NCBI GenBank assembly: GCA_025163595.1
Contig: CP104100.1
Coordinates: 930,001-994,000, forward strand
Origin: Phaeobacter sp. G2
Lineage (GTDB): Bacteria > Pseudomonadota > Alphaproteobacteria > Rhodobacterales > Rhodobacteraceae
Length of the DNA: 64,000 bases
Direction of reading: 5' to 3'
Shown: positions 57,316 through 64,000 of the stretch, piece by piece
Position numbering within the stretch: the first letter of the stretch is position 1
Layout: each line of letters opens with the position of its first letter
The notes under the pieces: model-generated
The model's input: only the letters and a program-made list of their open reading frames with translations
What the model was told of the DNA's origin: nothing
Databases searched by the model: none
Program-made: the position numbers and the translations under genes

Positions 57316-58350
57316 TTAGCCGTAGCGGTAGGGGCGACCGGCCTTTTGCATGTCAGCATTATACTTCTTGAAGATCTCGACAACCTTGGCCTTGGTGGGG
57401 CTTTCGGCGGCGATTTCATCCCAGAATTTGACCGCTGCATCTTCGACGGTTTTCCATTCCGCGTCTGGAATAGAGGTCAGCTCCATCTTGGGGCCATTGA
57501 CCCGCAGGGAGGCTTCGCCACCCCAATACCACCACTGACGGTAGTAGTGCGACTGGTCACAGCAGACCCGGAACAGGGTCTGCAGATCTTCGGGCAGCTC
57601 GTTCCAGCGACCCTGGTTGGCAAAGAAGGATCCCGCCCAGGCACCAGAGATGTTGTTGGTCAGGAAGTAGTTGGTCACATCGGCCCAGCCAACAGTGTAG
57701 TCTTCGGTGATGCCGGACCAGGCAACCCCGTCCAGTTCGCCGGTTTGCAGGGCGACTTCGATGTCTTCCCAGGGCAGGGTGACCGGCACGACGCCAAACT
57801 GGCTGAGGAAACGACCCGCAGTTGGGAAGGTGAAGACGCGCTTGCCTTTGAGGTCAGCGAGGCTGCGGATTGGGTCTTTGGTGGCAAAGTGGCAGGGATC
57901 CCATGCACCGGCGGAGATGTGTTTGACGCCAACCTTGGAATATTCCTCGTCCCAGATCTCGTTCAGGCCATACTGGTTGAACAGTACAGGCACGTCGAGC
58001 GAGTAGCGCGAGCCGAAGGGGAAGTAGCCGCCAAAAACGGTGACCTCGGTGGGCGAGGCCATCGAGTCATCATCCGACTGCACGGCGTCAATTGTGCCGC
58101 GCTGCATGGCGCGGAACAGCTCACCTGTGGGGACCAGTTGATCGGCGTAGAATAGCTCGATCTGCATGCGGTCGCCTGCGATCTGGTTGAACATGTCGAT
58201 GGCGGGTTTCACCACGTGCTCGGCCAGGGCTGTGCCGGCATAGGTCTGCATCCGCCATTTGATGGTGGATTGTGCCAGGGCTGGTGTCGCCAGCGGGGCG
58301 GCCATTGCCCCCACACCAGCGGTTTGCAGAAACTTACGTCTTGTTGTCAT
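57316..58350 (-). CDS. TRAP transporter substrate-binding protein, Tat-exported
   Basis: A 344-residue DctP-type periplasmic protein. It carries a twin-arginine signal (TTRRKFLQTAGVGAM, cut near residue 27 after PALAQ). ATG 58350 follows AAGGAG with 8 bases spacing; the upstream GTG would add three residues. The ligand region reads ADLKGKRVFTFPTAGRFLSQ. Aligned with SiaP or TakP (KLR or KMR), the nearly invariant arginine that grips a carboxylate becomes Phe173 here. This suggests a ligand without a carboxylate, perhaps a cationic amino alcohol held by aromatic residues. It works with DctQ and DctM genes directly upstream. Confidence 0.9.
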   Translation of the reverse strand: MTTRRKFLQTAGVGAMAAPLATPALAQSTIKWRMQTYAGTALAEHVVKPAIDMFNQIAGDRMQIELFYADQLVPTGELFRAMQRGTIDAVQSDDDSMASPTEVTVFGGYFPFGSRYSLDVPVLFNQYGLNEIWDEEYSKVGVKHISAGAWDPCHFATKDPIRSLADLKGKRVFTFPTAGRFLSQFGVVPVTLPWEDIEVALQTGELDGVAWSGITEDYTVGWADVTNYFLTNNISGAWAGSFFANQGRWNELPEDLQTLFRVCCDQSHYYRQWWYWGGEASLRVNGPKMELTSIPDAEWKTVEDAAVKFWDEIAAESPTKAKVVEIFKKYNADMQKAGRPYRYG

Positions 58351-58428
58351 TACACTCACTCCTTGTTGACTCTCGGTTGTGAAATCAGGCCCCCGCGCGG
58401 GGCTCTTTTTGGTTTATTCGGGGGGCCA

Positions 58429-59931
58429 TCACCTGCCGTAGACCAGGTCTGGCAGCCACAGGGCTATCTGTGGGAAGGCCATGATCAGGGCCAGTGCCAC
58501 CACCATGACGGCGGCAAAGGGGATGATGGAGATATAGATATCCTTCAGGCCAATCTCTGGCGGGGCCATGGCGCGCATCAGGAACAGGTTATAGCCAAAG
58601 GGGGGCGTCATATAGGCGATCTGCGTGGTGATGGTATACAGCACCCCGTACCAGATCAGATCAAATCCAAGGGCGCCCACCAGTGGCACATAAAGCGGCG
58701 CAACAATCACCAGCATGGCGGTGTCGTCCAGGAAGGTTCCCATCACGATAAAGCTCAGCTGCATCAGGATCAGGATCATCCAGGGGCTTAGCCCCAGTTG
58801 TGCGGTGAACAGATCCTCGATGGCCTTTACCGCGCCCAGCCCGTCAAAGATGGCGCCAAAGCCCAGGGCTGCCAGGATGATCCACATGAACATGCAGGAA
58901 ATCCCCAGGGTAGACCGAACAGTGGTTTCAAACACCGCCTTGTTCATCCGACCTTTGAGGATGGCGGCGATAAAGGCGGTCATGGCGCCAATGGCAGAGC
59001 TTTCGACCAGTGAGGTCCAGCCATTTACAAAGGGCACCATCATGGTGGCAAAAATCGCCAGGGGCAGCACGCCGGAAAACAGCAGCCGGTGTTTTTCCTT
59101 GAGGAAGACATCCCGGTAGAACAGCGGCATGGCGCGGGTGGCAAAGCCCAGCACGGCCGCACCGAGGGCAAAACCAATGGCAGATTTGGGCGCGATCACG
59201 TCCAGTTTCACCAAGAGCGGCACCAGCACGATCCCGGTCAGCACGATGAAGTTCAGTCGCAGCGGATGGGTGCTGATCTCATCATATTCGGCCAGTTCTT
59301 CGTGGCTCATTGCGGGGCCAAGGTCAGGCTGCATTTTGGCGCGGATATAGATGTAGATGATGAACATGGTGGCCATCAGCAGGCCGGGGACGACACCAGC
59401 CAGCCAGAGCTGCCCCACGGGTTGACGCGCAATCATCGCATAGAGCACCAGAACCACCGAAGGCGGCACCAGAATGCCCAGAGAGGACCCGGCCTGAATG
59501 GTGCCGGTGACCAGGATCTTGTCATAGCCCCGGCGCAGCAATTCGGGCAGGGCGATGGTGGCGCCAATGGCCATACCTGCCACCGACAGGCCATTCATCG
59601 CGGAAACCAGCACCATCAGCCCGATGGTGCCAATGGCCAGACCGCCCTGTACCGGACCCATCCAGACGTGGAACATCCGGTAAAGATCATCGGCAATTTT
59701 GGATTCAGACAGCACATAACCCATGAAGATGAACATCGGCAGGGTCAGCAGCGGATACCATTTCATCAGCTTCATCGAGGCGGCAAAGGGGATCTCGACC
59801 CCGCCGGTGCCCCAAAGCAGCATCCCCGCCACAGCGCCAACAAATCCGATGGCGCCAAACACCCGCTGTCCGGTCATCAGCATCAGCATCATGCCGGCAA
59901 ACATGACAACGGCGATCAATTCATAAGGCAT
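58429..59931 (-). CDS. TRAP transporter large permease
   Basis: A 500-residue DctM-family membrane protein with about 12-13 membrane segments, beginning ELIAVVMFAGMMLMLMTGQRV and including GSSLGILVPPSVVLVLYAMI and GTFLDDTAMLVIVAPLYVP. It is longer than the 425-residue DctM group, matching the branch with larger DctQ partners. It couples ligand import to a sodium or proton gradient. The start codon shares a base with the stop of dctQ. It stands between dctQ and the binding-protein gene. Confidence 0.92.
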   Translation of the reverse strand: MPYELIAVVMFAGMMLMLMTGQRVFGAIGFVGAVAGMLLWGTGGVEIPFAASMKLMKWYPLLTLPMFIFMGYVLSESKIADDLYRMFHVWMGPVQGGLAIGTIGLMVLVSAMNGLSVAGMAIGATIALPELLRRGYDKILVTGTIQAGSSLGILVPPSVVLVLYAMIARQPVGQLWLAGVVPGLLMATMFIIYIYIRAKMQPDLGPAMSHEELAEYDEISTHPLRLNFIVLTGIVLVPLLVKLDVIAPKSAIGFALGAAVLGFATRAMPLFYRDVFLKEKHRLLFSGVLPLAIFATMMVPFVNGWTSLVESSAIGAMTAFIAAILKGRMNKAVFETTVRSTLGISCMFMWIILAALGFGAIFDGLGAVKAIEDLFTAQLGLSPWMILILMQLSFIVMGTFLDDTAMLVIVAPLYVPLVGALGFDLIWYGVLYTITTQIAYMTPPFGYNLFLMRAMAPPEIGLKDIYISIIPFAAVMVVALALIMAFPQIALWLPDLVYGR

Positions 59932-60527
59932 CAGATTTCAACTCCGCGAAGACGTCCGATATCGCGGAACAATTCGGCAAGGCATTGCAACAGCATCAGA
60001 AAGACACCGAAGCAGAGGATAGATTTCACCGGCCACAGATAGGGGCGCCAGGCGGTGGAGCTGCGCTCGATATAGCCGATCTTGCCCCAGGCGGCGCTTG
60101 GACCCTCGGTAAAGAAGGTCACGATGATATCGCCAAAGAAGGAGAACGGCTCTAGCCCAAAATAGCCCAGGCTATAGGCCATCGAGCTGACCGCGCCATA
60201 AAGCAGGATGCCCAGGTAGGTCATGAGGAACAAGACGGTAAAGGCATCGACAAAGGCCTTGGTCCGGGTGGTCCAGCCACCATAGAACAGATCCATCCGC
60301 ACGTTTGATCCCATCTGCATCGAATAGGGTCCGCCTAGAATGTAGTAGGCCACCATGATGAACTGAGCCATCTCCAGCGTCCAAAGCGACGGGTTGAAAA
60401 AGGTCTTGGAGACCGAGGACCACAAAAGAACCGCGATAAGGGCAAAGATCAGATACATGGCAAAACGGCCAATCACCCTGTTCATCGCCTCCACGGCGCG
60501 AATGTAGCGCAGGATAAGTTTAGGCAC
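59931..60527 (-). CDS. TRAP transporter small permease
   Basis: A 198-residue DctQ-family protein with four predicted membrane segments (residues about 20-42, 53-75, 92-115 and 165-190) and the loop SLWTLEMAQFIMVAYYILGG with the family's TxE motif. The loop between segments 3 and 4 is longer than usual, as in the branch with 500-residue DctM. Its start overlaps the hydrolase stop by eight bases, and its stop meets dctM, so all three are one transcript. Confidence 0.88.
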   Translation of the reverse strand: MPKLILRYIRAVEAMNRVIGRFAMYLIFALIAVLLWSSVSKTFFNPSLWTLEMAQFIMVAYYILGGPYSMQMGSNVRMDLFYGGWTTRTKAFVDAFTVLFLMTYLGILLYGAVSSMAYSLGYFGLEPFSFFGDIIVTFFTEGPSAAWGKIGYIERSSTAWRPYLWPVKSILCFGVFLMLLQCLAELFRDIGRLRGVEI

Positions 60528-61305
60528 TGGTGCCTCCTTCGGCCTTTAGGGCTGCCAGCGCCGGGCGCAGCAGGGCCAACAGCTCATCCGCCATCTGGGT
60601 TTCTTGCTGAGGGGTGCGCAGCAGGTCGTTGCGGACTTCGATCATCACATTGGGGAGCCCGTTTTCCAGCCCGTGAATTTGCAGGGAATGGGTCACACCG
60701 TCTTCTGGCCCGTAGGGCTCATTGCGGTCCACCTGGCGCTGGGGCAGGGCAGAGGCCTGCGCCAACATGGCATCGGCAAGCCGCGTGTCACTGTCGTGCA
60801 AGATGCCGATTTCCACTGCGCGGGGGGTGCCGTAGTACACTGGTGTAAAGCTGTGAATGGTGATCAGCGCGGTCTGCAGCCCTTCGGCCTTGCGTCGGTC
60901 GATCATCTGGTCAACCGCAGTGATGAAAGGCTGATAAACCGTGTCAACGCGTTCCGCACGCTGCGCATCCGTCAGCGCGACATTGCCGGGGACTTCAATC
61001 AGTTCAGATTTCTCCGGCATCGCCGAAGCCGCCTCTGGGGGGCGGTTGCAGTCATAGACAAGTCGGGAAATGCACGAGGCAATCAGAGGCGCGTCCAGGG
61101 CGTCAGATAGAGCCTTTGCCACGGCCAATGCGCCGGGGTCCCAGGCTGCGTGGCTCTGGCGATCGGCCCCCACCAAACCCAAATCGCCGTAGCGATCCGG
61201 GATGTGATGACTGGCGTGCTCGCACAGGATCAAAGCCTCACCACGGCCGGTGCCGTTGAACACTTCGTAAGCCGCACAGGGAGCGTGGGAATCGCTCAAC
61301 GTCAT
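60520..61305 (-). CDS. N-formylglutamate amidohydrolase (HutG/FGase) family hydrolase
   Basis: A 261-residue metal-dependent amidohydrolase of the FGase fold. Metal and catalytic His appear in CEHASHHIP and IHSFTPVYYG, with later VMIEVRNDLLR. Classical members release formate from N-formylglutamate in histidine breakdown, but no hut genes are here. In this operon with a glutamine synthetase-like ligase it would fit better as the enzyme that cuts gamma-glutamyl or another amide product at the end. It is first gene of the minus-strand operon, divergent from the RpiR regulator. A clean ribosome site (GAGGAGAGATGA) precedes ATG 61305. Confidence 0.85.
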   Translation of the reverse strand: MTLSDSHAPCAAYEVFNGTGRGEALILCEHASHHIPDRYGDLGLVGADRQSHAAWDPGALAVAKALSDALDAPLIASCISRLVYDCNRPPEAASAMPEKSELIEVPGNVALTDAQRAERVDTVYQPFITAVDQMIDRRKAEGLQTALITIHSFTPVYYGTPRAVEIGILHDSDTRLADAMLAQASALPQRQVDRNEPYGPEDGVTHSLQIHGLENGLPNVMIEVRNDLLRTPQQETQMADELLALLRPALAALKAEGGTSA

Positions 61306-61321
61306 TCATCTCTCCTCGTTT

Positions 61322-61337
61322 TGAAAAAATCTTTTCA
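61322..61337. promoter_or_regulatory. Putative RpiR operator
   Basis: TGAAAA-AATC-TTTTCA is a perfect inverted repeat 17 bp before the hydrolase start codon, in the divergent gap to the RpiR gene. A second inverted repeat, TTCTG...CAGAA, spans about 61349-61370 with AATATT words inside. RpiR-family sites often have TGAAA/TTTCA arms. A -10-like TATACT at 61411-61416 would serve the regulator gene. Confidence 0.55.
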
Positions 61338-61464
61338 CGAAGCAATATTTCTGTCAATATTATTTCAGAAGGGATTTCTGCGATACTGGTAACCGCGGCG
61401 GTATTTCGGGTATACTGTGCCTCTTGCCGCCTGTTTTTTGATCACCCCGAGGAGGGATGCCACT

Positions 61465-62337
61465 GTGACCAAACCGCCGCTCACCGTGCGAGAGTTGATC
61501 CGGGATCAATATAAAACGCTGACCCAGTCAGAGCGCAAATTTGCCAATTCGCTGCTGGAGAATTATCCAGTGGCTGGATTGGCCTCGATCACTATTGTGG
61601 CCTCCAACGCCGATGTCTCCACGCCGACTGTGGCGCGAATGGTGCAAAAGCTGGGGTTCAAAGGCTACCCGCAGTTTCACCAAGCCTTGCTCAAGGAACT
61701 CGAGGCCAAGGTTTCGGGGCCGACACAGCGGCGCGAAAACTGGGCTGCCGAGGCGCCAGAGGGGCATTTGCTCAACCGGTTTTCCCAGGCGGTGACCGAT
61801 AACCTCAGTCAAACCTTTTCCAATGTAGACACCGGCCAGTTTGATGCGGCTGTGCGGCAGCTCGCCAATACCGAGGCGCGGCTCTATGTGGTTGGCGGTC
61901 GGATCACCCGGGCGCTGGCTGACTATGCCTTTACCCATTTTCAGGCGATCCGGCAGCGGGTGACACATATGACCTCTTCCTCCGCCACCTGGCCGCACTA
62001 TGTGTTGGACATGGAGCCGGGGGATACCCTGCTGATGTTTGACGTGCGCCGCTACGAGACCAACCTGCAACGGCTTGCTGAGCTGGCTGCCGAGCGGGGT
62101 GTCAAAGTGGTGCTGATCACCGATCAATGGGCCAGTCCGGTGACTGCGGTGGCTGAACATGCCTTCAATTGCTGGGTTGAAATCCCCTCGGCTTGGGATT
62201 CGAATATCTCGACCATGATGTTGCTAGAGGCGATGATTGCCGCCACCCAGGAGGAAAGCTGGGACAAGACCAAAGAGCGCTATGATCGCCTTGATGAGCT
62301 CTTTGACACCACGCGGCTGTTTCGCAAGTTCTCCTGA
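61465..62337 (+). CDS. MurR/RpiR-family transcriptional regulator
   Basis: A 290-residue regulator with an N-terminal RpiR helix-turn-helix (LTQSERKFANSLLENYP then SNADVSTPTVARMVQKLGFKGYPQF) and a C-terminal SIS domain (LYVVGGRITRALADYAFTHF, later GDTLLMFDVRRYETNLQRL and VVLITDQWASPV). SIS domains bind phosphosugars or related effectors; in this group members control amino-acid or amine operons as well. GTG 61465 is chosen because GAGGAGGGA precedes it; an upstream ATG 61417 is in frame. It is divergent from the TRAP/GS operon with a TGAAAA-N4-TTTTCA site between, so it is the likely local regulator. Confidence 0.9.
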   Translation: MTKPPLTVRELIRDQYKTLTQSERKFANSLLENYPVAGLASITIVASNADVSTPTVARMVQKLGFKGYPQFHQALLKELEAKVSGPTQRRENWAAEAPEGHLLNRFSQAVTDNLSQTFSNVDTGQFDAAVRQLANTEARLYVVGGRITRALADYAFTHFQAIRQRVTHMTSSSATWPHYVLDMEPGDTLLMFDVRRYETNLQRLAELAAERGVKVVLITDQWASPVTAVAEHAFNCWVEIPSAWDSNISTMMLLEAMIAATQEESWDKTKERYDRLDELFDTTRLFRKFS

Positions 62338-62464
62338 GGCGCTGGCCATGCGCTGTGGTGGATGGACAGGGCAGGCGGCTTGCGTCATGTTGGGCCCGTC
62401 AGCTCTTGCCTTGTCGTAGGTCTTAGGGGCTGTTTTGAACATTTCCTTTCAGGTTAAGACACTC

Positions 62465-62830
62465 ATGATCAAATCTGCTGCTTTCTTCCCTGCGCTTGTT
62501 GTTGCCGCATCTGTTGTATTTGCCTCTGTCCCGGCAACGGCCAAGCCACTGAGCCGAATTTTAGCCCAATCGCCGCTGTCGCCTGTCGATTTTGACACGA
62601 TGCGCGCGGCCGAATCCGCGCTGTATGAGCATGCGAGGGTAAAAGTAGGCAGCTCGGTCAAGTGGAGCAATCCGCAAACGGGCTCCCATGGTGTGGTCAA
62701 CGTGACAGCAAAGCAGGGCGCCTGCGTTTCGCTGAAACACGTGGCTCACCCCAATGGCGGAGCTGCGACGGTAAACGCCTCTCGTCGCTTCTGTCGGCAG
62801 GCCAGTGGTAAGTGGCTGTTGTCGCAATAA
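62465..62830 (+). CDS. Small exported surface-antigen-like protein
   Basis: A 121-residue protein with a Sec signal peptide (IKSAAFFPALVVAASVVFA, cut after residue 26 or so near PATA). The mature part has the pattern of the C-terminal domain of 17-kDa surface antigens (RT0821/Lpp0805 type): VKWSNPQTGSHGVVNVT, then ACVSLKHV and FCRQASGKWLLSQ, with two Cys that could form a disulfide. The usual glycine-zipper part is missing. ATG 62465 is preferred over an upstream TTG. It lies alone between the RpiR regulator and ridA. Function unknown; periplasmic or outer-membrane location is likely. Confidence 0.7.
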   Translation: MIKSAAFFPALVVAASVVFASVPATAKPLSRILAQSPLSPVDFDTMRAAESALYEHARVKVGSSVKWSNPQTGSHGVVNVTAKQGACVSLKHVAHPNGGAATVNASRRFCRQASGKWLLSQ

Positions 62831-62923
62831 TCGAGACCTGACCTCCTGCGAAGGTGCCTCTCTTCGATATGCGTCGGGGGCTTCTCCGATCGTAGCTTTT
62901 TCTTTTCAACCAGGAATACAATC

Positions 62924-63274
62924 ATGACTGAAATCACCCGTCTCCACACCGGCGCCCGCATGAGCCAGATCGTAGTGCATGGCGATACCATCTATCTCGC
63001 CGGGCAGGTCGGTACCAAAGGCGCCAGCGTGGCCCAGCAGACCCAGGACTGCCTGGATAAGATCGACGCCCTGCTGGCTGAGGTCGGGTCTGACAAGACC
63101 CGCATCCTGCAGACCACCATCTGGCTGGCCGATATGGCCGACTTTGAGGAAATGAATGCGGTTTGGGACGCTTGGGTCCCCGAGGGCAATGCGCCGGCCC
63201 GCGCCTGTGGTGAGGCCAAACTGGCCCTGCCAGAGTTTCTGGTAGAGTTCCTGGTGACCGCCGCCAAGGCTTGA
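62924..63274 (+). CDS. RidA/YjgF-family protein
   Basis: A 116-residue Rid-family protein. The start is MTEITRLHTGARMSQIVVHG, with GQVGTKGASVAQQTQDCLDK and the conserved PARACGEAKLALPEFLVEF, where Arg (corresponding to Arg105 of RidA) is present. RidA proteins hydrolyse reactive 2-aminoacrylate and related imines from PLP enzymes to the keto acid and ammonia. This one has the shorter spacing of the Rid4-7 groups, whose activity is less certain. A clear Rho-independent terminator follows. Confidence 0.88.
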   Translation: MTEITRLHTGARMSQIVVHGDTIYLAGQVGTKGASVAQQTQDCLDKIDALLAEVGSDKTRILQTTIWLADMADFEEMNAVWDAWVPEGNAPARACGEAKLALPEFLVEFLVTAAKA

Positions 63275-63312
63275 TGTCTCTGCCTGGGGCGGCTGTCCTT
63301 CCAAAAGCTCTG

Positions 63313-63343
63313 AGAGGTTCGGCTGTTAGCCGGGCCTCTTTTT
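63313..63343 (+). terminator. Rho-independent terminator of ridA
   Basis: GAGGTTCGGCT-GTT-AGCCGGGCCTC, an 11-bp stem with two G-U pairs, followed by TTTTTG, 39 bp after the ridA stop. Confidence 0.9.
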
Positions 63344-63384
63344 GTATTCCCGCACAAGGCATTTGGTTTTCCGGTGCAGCTCTT

Positions 63385-63590
63385 TCGGGTTTTTCTCTGG
63401 GGCTTTGTGTTGTTTGTCTTGATTCCCTTTGGTGAGTCTGTGGGTAATGTTGTGGGTAAGTTGGATTTTGGTTGTTTTGTGGATTTTGGGGGCTGTTTTT
63501 GAGGGTGTTTGGGGTGTGGGTGTAGGGGTGGTTTGTGTGGTAAGTGGTTGATTTTGTTTTTACTTCACATTTCTTTTGCAGAAAGTTGTG
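63385..63590. other. G+T-rich noncoding stretch before the rRNA promoter
   Basis: About 200 bp with very strong G+T bias on the plus strand (for example GTGGGTAATGTTGTGGGTAAG, trimmed here) and almost no A or C runs. No gene is supported. It lies between the ridA terminator and the rRNA leader. Repeated GTGGGTA and GGATTTTG words occur in it. Confidence 0.6.
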
Positions 63591-63599
63591 ATTTGATTG

Positions 63600-64000
63600 G
63601 TTTTTGGGTTGCGGGTTCTCTGGGTTATACTTAGAACCCCCTCTACCGGCGGCGGAGACGCGGCACGGTGGGGCGGCTGAGAGGTCGCTGACTGGCAGGA
63701 AAGGCTGCTGGACGCTCAGGAGAGACTGGGGCATCTGGAGGATGTTATGAGGCGGTTGCGCTAAGGAATTGGCGCGGTGGCCTTGTTTTTGGCCTTTAGG
63801 TGTTGCTCTTTGACATTGATGATAACTGAAGAGATATGTGGGCGGTTTGGTTCGTTTCGATGGATCAACGTCTGTATATCAACGCTAGTAGGGTGGGCCA
63901 TTTGGTCTGTTCGATGATCTAGTGTCAGCTTCACTGTTTGACGGACTTTTGTTTACTTTTGTAAACTGAAGCACAATCAAACAGATGACTTCCGATACGT
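63600..64000 (+). promoter_or_regulatory. Probable rRNA operon promoter and 16S leader
   Basis: The last 400 bp hold a promoter-like TTGGGT-N16-TATACT (about 63607-63634), a boxA-like antitermination sequence TGCTCTTTGACA at 63804-63815, then GATAACTGAAGAGATATGTGGG (trimmed), a stretch I know from 16S leaders of this bacterial family. Near the end CTGTTTGA and TCAAACAG are inverted, as in an RNase III processing stem. The 16S gene itself would start just outside the window. Confidence 0.75.
63804..63815 (+). promoter_or_regulatory. boxA antitermination element
   Basis: TGCTCTTTGACA differs by one base from the E. coli rRNA boxA TGCTCTTTAACA. Its presence supports an rRNA operon leader at the right end. 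Confidence 0.75.

Noticed and set aside
60520..61305. Histidine-utilisation HutG
   Set aside because: No hutU, hutH or hutI in the window, and it is coupled to TRAP genes by overlap.

Overview
The window looks like a chromosomal segment of a marine alphaproteobacterium of the Roseobacter group (Rhodobacteraceae). The grounds are GC-rich coding sequence with tightly packed operons, the family types present (TRAP and tripartite tricarboxylate transporters, two GlnT-type glutamine synthetase homologues, a DUF3305/DUF3306-type formate dehydrogenase locus), and a right end that runs into what looks like an rRNA operon leader. I see no prophage, CRISPR array, tRNA or intact insertion sequence. Only the first gene is cut by the window edge.

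Layout. 1-4.3 kb: end of a biotin-dependent acyl-CoA carboxylase (beta and alpha subunits), a nitronate monooxygenase-like flavoprotein and a GntR/FCD regulator. 4.4-16.4 kb: a nitrogen/carbon scavenging region with a class I glutamine amidotransferase, a cytochrome P450, a glutamine synthetase-like ligase, a class III aminotransferase, an IclR regulator, a TctCBA transporter, an aldehyde dehydrogenase and a UPF0261 protein. 16.9-25.4 kb: a beta-oxidation operon whose set and sizes resemble the pim (pimelate/dicarboxylate) operon of Rhodopseudomonas. 25.5-28.5 kb: a chemoreceptor with a c-type haem motif, and rpe. 28.7-33.5 kb: phosphonate transporter phnCDEE and a hexapeptide acetyltransferase, followed by 0.4 kb of densely structured noncoding DNA.

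33.9-49.6 kb: a periplasmic formate dehydrogenase locus. One arm (minus strand) holds Fe-S and maturation proteins: a multi-cluster ferredoxin, an Mrp ATPase, a biotin/lipoate-ligase-like protein and a DUF6505 protein. The other arm (plus strand) holds DUF3305, DUF3306, a TorD-like chaperone, a small Tat protein and the FdhABC enzyme, then a response regulator and a sensor kinase. 49.7-53.1 kb: gap with two LacI/GntR-type operators, an ArsR/AHSA1 pair that may be an insertion, and a LacI-type regulator. 53.2-62.3 kb: Fe-alcohol dehydrogenase, aldehyde dehydrogenase, glutamine synthetase-like ligase, TRAP transporter, N-formylglutamate amidohydrolase-like enzyme and a divergent RpiR regulator. 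62.5-64 kb: a small exported protein, a RidA protein, a G+T-rich noncoding stretch and an rRNA leader with boxA.

How it fits together. The most coherent pathway proposal is at 53-62 kb: uptake of an amino alcohol (ethanolamine is the best guess), gamma-glutamylation, alcohol and aldehyde oxidation, then hydrolysis to glutamate and an amino acid. The TRAP binding protein lacks the usual carboxylate-binding arginine, which supports a non-acidic ligand. Other points worth following are a dispersed hairpin-plus-tail repeat seen four times, the structured island at 33.5-33.9 kb, an NtrC-type regulator without the sigma-54 GAFTGA loop, and hairpins directly downstream of all three solute-binding-protein genes.
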